Source: Streptomyces lanatus (GTDB lineage: Bacteria; Actinomycetota; Actinomycetes; Streptomycetales; Streptomycetaceae). From it: a stretch of DNA of 64,000 nucleotides. This document shows, piece after piece, positions 35,631 to 42,778 of the stretch. The position numbers were made by a program, and so were the translations under genes. Every line of letters starts with the position of its first letter. Positions within the stretch are counted from its first letter, which is position 1. The notes beneath the pieces are model-generated. The model saw only the letters and a list, made by a program, of their open reading frames with translations, was not told the DNA's origin and did no database searches. Location: contig NZ_BNBM01000007.1 in the NCBI RefSeq assembly GCF_014655715.1, positions 310,001 through 374,000 of the forward strand, in the 5' to 3' direction.

Positions 35631-38081
35631 CTACTTCAGGTGCACCAGCGCCACACTTCCGGGCACCTCGCCCCCACCGTCGAGCCGTGCCCCGAACACC
35701 AGCCGGCGGTCGACCCGCCGACGCACCGCCCGCCCCGCCACGACCCCGAACTCCACCCCGACCCGCCCTTCGGCCGGCACCCACACACGCGTGCCACTCG
35801 CGCCCCAGGGACGAACCGCCCAACCCGCCCCCATCGGCTCCGCGGCGACGGTCACATGGCGCCCCGAGTCACCGAAGTTGTAGACGTCGAGGGTCATCCG
35901 TGTACGACGGCCGAGCCGGTAGCCGTACGGCGGCGGCGCGTCGCCGTCCTCCTTGCCGGGCGCGGCATCGCGGGCGGCGTAGCGCTGGCTGAGGACGATG
36001 TGTTCGGCGGGGGACAGCCGGCCCGGGCGGTGGCGCACCCCCGCGTCCGTCCTCTCGGCGGCGACGGACCCGGAACGGGAGACGACGTAGACGGGATCCG
36101 GCGAGGCGACCACGGCCGAGCCTTTTGCCCGGATGCGGCGCCCCATGATGTCGTACGCCACCCCCGACACAGGCACGGTCACGCGTGTGTGCCGCTCGGC
36201 CCATACGACCGTCACCCGCCGCCCGCATCCGTCGTCGAAGACGAACCCACGGACGCCGGCGGGCAACTGCCGCACCGGCCCGACGAAGTGGGCGGCGCCC
36301 AGCAGCGAGGTCAGCGCGGCGAAGGCGCTGTACGCCGGGAGCGGCCCGAAGTCCTGGTCGAGCAGGCCGAAGTAGACACCGTCGTCGTGCAGAGGCGGGC
36401 CCGCGAACCAGAACTGCCGCTCGTTCCCCGCGGCCAGCCCTTCCACCATGGACCGCACCAGGAACCGCGCCTGCACCCGCTCCTGCGCCCGCGTCAAAGC
36501 CCCCGGGGTCTCCGACACCCCTGCTGTCCCCGATGCGCCCGGTGTCGTCAGGAAGGCCCCGCACTCCGTCATCCACAGCGGCACCCCGTCGGCCCCCTGC
36601 TGCCGGGCAAGTGTGTGCTGCTCCTGTGCGGCGCCCGGGAATTCGGGGTCGTCCTGCTGTGCGGGATCCGGATAGCCGTGGAAGGCCCACACGTCGGCGT
36701 ACCGGACGACGTCGTTCGCCAGCATCAGGTCCTGGAAGGGTCCCGTCTGTGCGATCCCGGGCAGGACGACGAGCGGCGGCTGCTCGCCGGAGTCCCTGAT
36801 GCCGAGCGCGGCCGCCTTCACGAAGGCCGCGTGGGCGTCGCCGGTGCTGCGGGTGGTGTCGACGTCGGGCTCGTTGGACAGCTGGAGCGCCTCGGGGGCG
36901 GCGCGGGCGAGGCGGCGGGCGTAGCGGTAGGCGTGGCGCAGGTCCGCCGGCAGGGGCAGCGAGGCGTCGGTCATCGCCCACTCGGGGGCGGGGGAGAGCA
37001 CGTCCAGGACGGCGAGGCCGTGGGCACGCAGGGTGCGGGTGACCCGGTCGTGGTGCGCGGTGTCGTAGGCGCCGGGTGTGGGCTCGGCGGCCGGCCAGGA
37101 CTGTCCGTCGCGGATCCATCCCGCCCCCATGTCCCGTATGGCGGCGGCGAATTCGGGCAGTCGGGAGGGCGGCACGAGGGAGGAGGCCCAGACGTTGACA
37201 CCGAAGCGGTTGTCGGCCGGGGCGGTGACCGTGGTGGTCCGCCGCGCGGGGAGGCGGGCGAAGGTGCTGGTCACGCCGTCGTCGGTGTGGACGCGGTAAT
37301 GGCCGGGCGGGAGGTCGGCCGGGAGGGCGACGGTGGTGGTGGTCCGGCCCGCGGGGATGGCCGTGCGGCCGTCGGCGACCTGGTGGCCGAAGTAGTCGGC
37401 GACGGTGTAGTGGACGGGGCGCGGGTGTGTGGCGCGACCGTTGAGGGTCAGGCGCAGGCGGGCGGGGCCGCCGGCGCGGTGACGGGGGACATGGGCCTCG
37501 CGCAGACCGGAGCCCGGAAGGGCGCGGGGGCGCAGGGTGAGGTGGTCCAGGGACAGGACGTACACGATGTTGTTGTCAAGGATCGTCGGCTCGACGACTC
37601 GTAATCTGAACGTGTTGTCCCCACCGCGGAGTTCCCACGAGCCGAGATCGATCACGGACAGATCTCCCCAGGCCGGTGCGGCCGCGTACCAGCGGGGCTG
37701 CGAACCGGCGAGTTCGTCGAACGGCCCGTCGTTCACGGACAACTGGAGATAGGAGCCGACCGCTTCCGTGTGCGGGGTCTCGACCGGGGCGGTGGCGACG
37801 GCGGTGAGCGCGTAGACATACGCCCGCGGGACACGGATGCGGTAGGTGGCGTACCAGCCGGTGTCCGACGGTGGCAGCTCGGCCGTCAGCAGGGCGAGAT
37901 AGCGGCCGCCGGAGGCGCGGCGGTCGCGGGCCACGGGGATGTTCGTGCGGGTCGGGGACTCGCCGGGGATCGTGAGCACGGATGGTTCGGCCGAGCGGGC
38001 GCTGCCGGATCCGGTACCGGCCGTCACCGCCAGCGCCGCGCTGAGCCCTGCCGCCATGGCCGTACGCCTGTTGAGGTCCAT
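35631..38081 (-). CDS. Exported glycoside-hydrolase-like protein (clan GH-A type barrel)
   Basis: 816 aa. The N-terminus has a twin-arginine motif and hydrophobic stretch (NRRTAMAAGLSAALAVTAG), suggesting Tat export. About 30-310 is beta-rich. A TIM-barrel-like core follows with FGVNVWASSLVPP, MGAGWIRDGQSWPAAEPTPG, a candidate acid/base ALQLSNEPDVDTTRS (Asn-Glu-Pro) and a candidate nucleophile PLWMTECGAFLTT. A C-terminal beta domain (about 620-816) follows. The pattern resembles GH39-like enzymes, but the substrate is unknown. Leu160 is a TTA codon (37604-37602), so translation should depend on the bldA tRNA and be limited to development. ATG 38081 is preferred because it opens directly onto the signal peptide. 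Confidence 0.78.
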   Translation of the reverse strand: MDLNRRTAMAAGLSAALAVTAGTGSGSARSAEPSVLTIPGESPTRTNIPVARDRRASGGRYLALLTAELPPSDTGWYATYRIRVPRAYVYALTAVATAPVETPHTEAVGSYLQLSVNDGPFDELAGSQPRWYAAAPAWGDLSVIDLGSWELRGGDNTFRLRVVEPTILDNNIVYVLSLDHLTLRPRALPGSGLREAHVPRHRAGGPARLRLTLNGRATHPRPVHYTVADYFGHQVADGRTAIPAGRTTTTVALPADLPPGHYRVHTDDGVTSTFARLPARRTTTVTAPADNRFGVNVWASSLVPPSRLPEFAAAIRDMGAGWIRDGQSWPAAEPTPGAYDTAHHDRVTRTLRAHGLAVLDVLSPAPEWAMTDASLPLPADLRHAYRYARRLARAAPEALQLSNEPDVDTTRSTGDAHAAFVKAAALGIRDSGEQPPLVVLPGIAQTGPFQDLMLANDVVRYADVWAFHGYPDPAQQDDPEFPGAAQEQHTLARQQGADGVPLWMTECGAFLTTPGASGTAGVSETPGALTRAQERVQARFLVRSMVEGLAAGNERQFWFAGPPLHDDGVYFGLLDQDFGPLPAYSAFAALTSLLGAAHFVGPVRQLPAGVRGFVFDDGCGRRVTVVWAERHTRVTVPVSGVAYDIMGRRIRAKGSAVVASPDPVYVVSRSGSVAAERTDAGVRHRPGRLSPAEHIVLSQRYAARDAAPGKEDGDAPPPYGYRLGRRTRMTLDVYNFGDSGRHVTVAAEPMGAGWAVRPWGASGTRVWVPAEGRVGVEFGVVAGRAVRRRVDRRLVFGARLDGGGEVPGSVALVHLK

Positions 38082-38200
38082 GACTCCAGCAGACGTGCGA
38101 CACCCATGACAGGGCGTCATACGGGAGGACGGACCGTCCCGGAGATGGTGTTACGGGGTCTGCCCTAGGGTCCGCGGCCAGGCGGCCGTCGGTGACACGG

Positions 38201-38689
38201 TCAACCCCCGAGAGGCGAGCGCCGGTAGCGGATGCCGGGCTGGTCGCCGATGGTGATGTCCTCCACTGCCGTGAAGGCGTTCCGCTCCAGGACGGCCCGG
38301 GAGGCGAGGTTGTCCAGGGTGGTCCTCGCGATCAGGGACGTCAGTGCGTACGTCGTCCCGGCCACCCGGCACATCTCCGCGACGGCTGCCGTGGCGACGC
38401 CCTTGCCCGCCGCCCGTTCCCCTATGCGGTAGCCGAGTTCGGCGCAGCCGTCCTCGACGTCGAGCAGGTTGACCCGACCAACGAGTTGACCCGAGTCGTC
38501 CAGTACGACGTGGAAGTGGCAGATCCCGGCGTCCTGTTCGGCCAGCAGCGCGGTGTGCCTGGCGGTGAAGTCGGCGAAATAGGCGTCCCCGCGGTCCGGC
38601 ACCGTGCGGGCGAAGTACTCCCGGTTCTCACGCTCGAAGGCCAGCAGGGCGTCCGCGTGGTCGGCGCGCAGGCGCTCCAAGGTCAGCAT
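38201..38689 (-). CDS. GNAT-family N-acetyltransferase
   Basis: 162 aa, RimJ/RimL-like. It begins MLTLERLRADHADALLAFER; acetyl-CoA motif ELGYRIGERAAGKGVATAAV (about 97-116) and the late YALTSLIARTTLDNLASRAVLERNAFTAV block are typical. Substrate unknown; this branch often acetylates protein N-termini or small amines. TACGCT (minus strand, 38701-38696) lies 6 nt before ATG 38689, suggesting a leaderless transcript. The longer frame to 38971 overlaps the divergent hydrolase gene and was rejected. Confidence 0.83.
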   Translation of the reverse strand: MLTLERLRADHADALLAFERENREYFARTVPDRGDAYFADFTARHTALLAEQDAGICHFHVVLDDSGQLVGRVNLLDVEDGCAELGYRIGERAAGKGVATAAVAEMCRVAGTTYALTSLIARTTLDNLASRAVLERNAFTAVEDITIGDQPGIRYRRSPLGG

Positions 38690-38822
38690 GGGGAGAGCGT
38701 ATGCGCGTACGTGCCGCGGGTCGTCCGACCTGGGTACGACGTCGGCATCACCCTCCGGCACCCCCGCGCTACGACCCCGGCCCGACGCGAGAACAGGGGG
38801 CCGCGGCCTAGCGTCCTGCCCC

Positions 38823-39980
38823 ATGAACAGATCACGTCTCTTAGCACTGGCCGCGTCCGTCGCACTCGTCCTCGGACCCGCCCTGACCCTGCCGGCCGCC
38901 GGCGCTGAGCCGGCCCCCGCCGCGACCTCCACGGCCCCTGCCACCGCCCCGGCCGAACTGCCCCGCCCCACCGGCCCTCACACAGTCGGCCGAAGCACCC
39001 TCCACCTCGTCGACGTCGACCGCCCGGACCCCTGGGTGCCGTCCGCCGGGCCTCGGCAGCTGATGGTGTCCATGTACTACCCCGCCCGCCCCGGCACGAG
39101 CGGGCCGACGGCCCCCTACATGACTCGTGAAGAGGCTCGGCTCCTACTGGAGTTGAGGGTGCCGGACGCCACCGTTCCGCCGGAGACCATCAGCGGCGTC
39201 CGCACTTGGGCGCACACCGACGCCCGCCCCGCGCGCGGCAGGTTCCCGCTCGTCGTGCTCTCGCCCGGGTTCACCTTCCCGCGCGCCACCCTCACCGGTC
39301 TCGCCGAGGACCTGGCCAGTCGCGGATACGTCGTCGCACTGGTCGACCATCCCTACGAGAACGCCGGTACGACCCTGCCCGACGGGCGGACGCTGCCCTG
39401 CGCCATCTGCGACGAACTCCCCGAGGTCGGCCCGGACGTGGTCAAGAGCCGTGCCAAGGATCTCTCCTTCGTCGTCGACCGGCTGACCGGCAGGCATCCC
39501 GCGTGGCGGCACGCGCGCGTGATCGACCCGAAGCACATCGGCATGGCCGGGCACTCCATCGGCGGCGCCGCGACGGCCACGACGATGGCCGCCGACGCAC
39601 GCGTGCGGGCAGGCGTGAACATGGACGGCACGTTCCAGGTGCGGGTCCCCGCCTCCGGCCTCGGCGGTCGTCCCTACCTGATGCTCGGACAGCGTGACAG
39701 GACCCTCGACGAGGACTGGAACCAGGTCTGGGCCGACCTGGACGGCTGGAAGCGCTGGCTGACCTTCGCCGGTGCCGACCACGGCTCCTTCACCGACGTG
39801 CCCCTCCTCGCGGAGCTGATCGGCATCCCGGACACCGCGCAGATGCCCTACGGGCGTTCACAGGCCCTCACGCGCGCGTACGTCGCCGCGTTCTTCGACC
39901 TGCACCTGAAGGGCATCCCTCAGCCGGTGCTCGACGGGCCGTCGCCGGACAACCCCGAGGTCAGCGTCCGTCTTCCCTGA
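38823..39980 (+). CDS. Secreted alpha/beta hydrolase (PAF-acetylhydrolase-like)
   Basis: 385 aa. Signal peptide MNRSRLLALAASVALVLGPA with likely cleavage after AAGA, then an Ala/Pro/Thr linker and an alpha/beta hydrolase core. The nucleophile elbow is GHSIGG with Ser245; acid and His are plausible in LMLGQRDRTLDEDW and AGADHGSF. LMVSMYYPARPG and FPLVVLSPGF fit PAF-AH isoform II-type lipases/esterases. Residue 7 is a TTA codon (38841-38843), so expression probably depends on bldA. TAGCGT lies 8 nt before the ATG, suggesting a leaderless mRNA. Its 3' end overlaps that of the convergent MFS gene by 20 bp. Natural substrate unknown. Confidence 0.87.
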   Translation: MNRSRLLALAASVALVLGPALTLPAAGAEPAPAATSTAPATAPAELPRPTGPHTVGRSTLHLVDVDRPDPWVPSAGPRQLMVSMYYPARPGTSGPTAPYMTREEARLLLELRVPDATVPPETISGVRTWAHTDARPARGRFPLVVLSPGFTFPRATLTGLAEDLASRGYVVALVDHPYENAGTTLPDGRTLPCAICDELPEVGPDVVKSRAKDLSFVVDRLTGRHPAWRHARVIDPKHIGMAGHSIGGAATATTMAADARVRAGVNMDGTFQVRVPASGLGGRPYLMLGQRDRTLDEDWNQVWADLDGWKRWLTFAGADHGSFTDVPLLAELIGIPDTAQMPYGRSQALTRAYVAAFFDLHLKGIPQPVLDGPSPDNPEVSVRLP

Positions 39981-41541
39981 CGACATCGTCGGCGCCCTCA
40001 TCGGTGTCTTCACCGGCGCCCTCACCGGCGTCCCCGCCGGCGGCCTCCTGGAGGACGGGGAACCGCCTCGGCGCCAGCAGCAACAGCACCAGAAAGGCCA
40101 GCGCCGCCGCGCAGGACGCCCCCAGATACACGGCGTGCACCGCGTCGGCGATGGCCCGCCTGGTCGCCTCCGGTGCCCTTCCGCCGGAATCCAGCGCCCG
40201 CGTCACCGAGTCCAGGTCGCTCGCGCCGCCGAGCCGTGACGCCAGTACGCCGTTCGCCACCGCGCCGAACAGCGCCGCGCCGATCGTCTGGCCCGTCTGC
40301 CGGCAGAACAGCACCGACGCCGTCGTGGTGCCCCGCTCCGACCAGCCGACCGTCGACTGCACGCCGATGATCAGCGGCAGCTGGAACAGGCCCAGCGCCG
40401 CGCCGAGCACCAGCATCAGCAGCGTCGGCTGCCACGCCTGCCCGGGATACGGCAGGAACAGGAACGCCAGCAGGATCAGCGAAGCCGTGCCGATCCCCAG
40501 CATCGCCGTGTTGCGGAAGCCGATCCTTCGGTACACGTGTTGGCTGAGCGCCGCCGACACCGGCCAGCTCAACGTCCAGACGGACAGCACGAATCCGGCC
40601 GCCACGGGGGCCAGGCCGAGGACCGCCTGAGCGTAGGTGGGCAGGAACACCGTCGGCGCCACCATCAGCAGCCCCAGCGCGCCCAGCGCCAGGTTCACCG
40701 CCGCGATCGTCCGGCGCCGCCACACCCACCCCGGGATGATCGGCTCGGCAGCCCGGCGCTCCACCCACACCACGACCGCCACCAGCGCCAGTCCCGTGCC
40801 GAACAGGGCGATCGAAGGCCCCGACAGCCACGGCCACGCCACCCCGCCCTGCACCAGCGCCGTCAACAGCACGCCCCCGCACGCGAACACGGCCAGCGCG
40901 CCCGCCCAGTCGACACGCGCACGCGTGCCCGTCGTCGCGCGCGCCGGCTCGTGCAGATGGCGCACGATCAGCCACAGGGCCACGGCCCCTATCGGCAGGT
41001 TGATCAGGAAGATCCAGCGCCAGTCCGCGTACGCCGCCAGGACGCCGCCCAACCCCGGCCCGGCGACCGCCGACAGCGCCCACACCGTCGACAGCCTGGA
41101 CTGGATCCTGGGGCGTTCCTTGAGTGGGTACAGATCGGCGGCCAGCGTCTGCACCGTGCCCTGCAGCGCGCCGCCGCCCAGGCCCTGCACGATCCGGAAC
41201 GCGATCAGCGCCGCCATGTTCCAGGCCACCGCGCACAGCAGCGAGCCCAGCAGGAACACCGCCGCGCCCGCGATCAGCACCGGTTTGCGGCCGAAGGTGT
41301 CGGAGAGCTTGCCGTAGATCGGGAGGGTCACCGTCACGGCCAGCAGATAGCCGGAGAACAGCCAGGAGAAGACCGAGAAGCCGCCCAGGTCGCCGACGAT
41401 CTGCGGTACGGCCGTGGAGACGATGGTGGCGTCGAGCGCGGCCAGCGCCATCGCGAGCATCAGGGCCGCGACCACCGCCCCGCGCCTGTCGGTCCCGGTG
41501 CGCTGTGCGGTGTCGCGTATCGCGCCTCTCGTACTGCCCAC
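39961..41541 (-). CDS. MFS drug:H+ antiporter, 14-TM (DHA2) family
   Basis: 526 aa, 14 predicted helices. Family features: LDATIVSTAVPQIVGDLGG (motif D1 region), the loop 2-3 motif GKLSDTFGRKPVL and motif C-like AVAGPGLGGVLAAYADWRWIF. The C-terminus is acidic (Asp/Glu/Gly-rich after AGGDAGEGAGED). Expected to export hydrophobic drugs or metabolites with proton exchange. GTG 41541 has AGGAGAGGA upstream with reasonable spacing and is preferred over the ATG at 41598. It has no adjacent dedicated regulator; the 448-bp gap to its right is shared with the divergent ABC exporter. Confidence 0.9.
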   Translation of the reverse strand: MGSTRGAIRDTAQRTGTDRRGAVVAALMLAMALAALDATIVSTAVPQIVGDLGGFSVFSWLFSGYLLAVTVTLPIYGKLSDTFGRKPVLIAGAAVFLLGSLLCAVAWNMAALIAFRIVQGLGGGALQGTVQTLAADLYPLKERPRIQSRLSTVWALSAVAGPGLGGVLAAYADWRWIFLINLPIGAVALWLIVRHLHEPARATTGTRARVDWAGALAVFACGGVLLTALVQGGVAWPWLSGPSIALFGTGLALVAVVVWVERRAAEPIIPGWVWRRRTIAAVNLALGALGLLMVAPTVFLPTYAQAVLGLAPVAAGFVLSVWTLSWPVSAALSQHVYRRIGFRNTAMLGIGTASLILLAFLFLPYPGQAWQPTLLMLVLGAALGLFQLPLIIGVQSTVGWSERGTTTASVLFCRQTGQTIGAALFGAVANGVLASRLGGASDLDSVTRALDSGGRAPEATRRAIADAVHAVYLGASCAAALAFLVLLLLAPRRFPVLQEAAGGDAGEGAGEDTDEGADDVVREDGR

Positions 41542-41989
41542 CGGGTTCCTCTCCTGTTGCTTTCCCCTTGCACCTATCTGCCGCCGACAGCTTCCCACTT
41601 GACCCTGACGCGGCGGGAGGGTGGAGGCTCGATGCGTCCGAGGGGGGAGACGACCCCGACGTGCCCTCCGCCGAAGGGTGGAGACCCCTAGGGGGACCTC
41701 CGTACTACGTCTCGGGGAGGGTTGGTACCGGCGGAGGACGAGACGCCGGGGTGGCCGTCCTTAACCTGGCTTTACGCCGCTGGGGGGCGGCTTACCGAAC
41801 CACCGGGGGTGGGGTTTTCCCCCGCACAAGACGGGGCCTGGCGCCAGCGCGCCGGACCCTCTCCCGCCACGAGACTGAACGTCGTACCAGTCTTCGCGAT
41901 TCACCGAACGACAGATGCTCCGCCCAGCGATCGCCGACTGATCGCTGGCTGATCGCTGACTTTTCCATGACCGACTTAGGAGACATACC
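41542..41989. promoter_or_regulatory. Long divergent regulatory region (MFS / ABC exporter)
   Basis: 448 bp without a convincing gene. Palindrome CCCCTAGGGG lies at 41685-41694 within a larger near-inverted repeat. An inverted repeat AGACTG-10 nt-CAGTCT lies at 41872-41893. Three tandem 11-bp repeats lie at 41929-41961, just upstream of the ABC start. The density of ordered sites suggests tight control of the exporter genes by one or more regulators. Confidence 0.55.
41929..41961 (+). repeat. Three tandem 11-bp direct repeats upstream of the ABC exporter
   Basis: GATCGCCGACT (41929-41939), GATCGCTGGCT (41940-41950) and GATCGCTGACT (41951-41961) abut without spacer. An 11-bp period puts every copy on the same face of the helix. 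The array ends 28 nt before the GTG start at 41990. Confidence 0.8.
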
Positions 41990-42778
41990 GTGACATCGGC
42001 TGTGACCATTCCCAGGCACGGGGGCACTGGAGGGCGTACGGCCGTTGCCGCGCGGGCGCGGCAGGTCGTCAAGGCGTACGGGTCGGGGGAGACCCGTGTC
42101 GTCGCCCTCGACCACGTCGACGTGGACATCGCGCGTGGCGGCTTCACCGCGATCATGGGCCCCTCGGGGTCCGGCAAGTCCACCCTCATGCACTGCCTCG
42201 CCGGGCTCGACACCGTCACCAGCGGTCAGATCTACCTCGACGAGACCGAGATCACCGGCCTGAAGGACAAGAAGCTCACCCAGCTGCGCCGTGACCGGAT
42301 CGGCTTCATCTTCCAGGCGTTCAACCTGCTGCCGACGCTCAACGCCATCGAGAACATCACGCTGCCCATGGACATAGCGGGCCGCAAGCCCGACAAGCAG
42401 TGGCTCGCGCGCGTGGTCGACACAGTTGGACTTTCCGACCGACTCAAGCACCGGCCCACCCAGCTCTCCGGCGGCCAGCAGCAGCGCGTCGCCGTGGCCC
42501 GCGCCCTGGCCGCCCGCCCCGAGATCATCTTCGGCGACGAGCCGACCGGAAACCTCGACTCGCGCGCTGGCGCCGAGGTACTGGGTTTCCTGCGCAGGTC
42601 GGTCGACGAGCTCGGGCAGACCATCGTCATGGTCACGCACGACCCCGTCGCCGCCTCCTACGCGGACCGGGTGCTGTACCTCGCCGACGGCCGCATCGTC
42701 GACGAGATGTACAAGCCGACCGCCGACGCCGTCCTGGACCGCATGAAGGACTTCGACGCCCGGGGGCGTACGTCATGA
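41990..42778 (+). CDS. ABC transporter ATP-binding protein (MacB/LolD type)
   Basis: 262 aa. Walker A GPSGSGKST (about 52-60), Q-loop FIFQAFNLLP, signature LSGGQQQRVAVARAL, Walker B IIFGDEPTGNLDS and the H-loop VMVTHDP are intact. The ATGLDT-like and LPTLNAIENI segments place it with LolD/MacB/FtsE-type ATPases, which power transenvelope or lipid-related export rather than classic import. GTG 41990 has TAGGAG 9 nt upstream. Its TGA overlaps the permease ATG (ATGA), so the two subunits are translationally coupled. Direct repeats lie just upstream and may be an operator. Confidence 0.95.
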   Translation: MTSAVTIPRHGGTGGRTAVAARARQVVKAYGSGETRVVALDHVDVDIARGGFTAIMGPSGSGKSTLMHCLAGLDTVTSGQIYLDETEITGLKDKKLTQLRRDRIGFIFQAFNLLPTLNAIENITLPMDIAGRKPDKQWLARVVDTVGLSDRLKHRPTQLSGGQQQRVAVARALAARPEIIFGDEPTGNLDSRAGAEVLGFLRRSVDELGQTIVMVTHDPVAASYADRVLYLADGRIVDEMYKPTADAVLDRMKDFDARGRTS

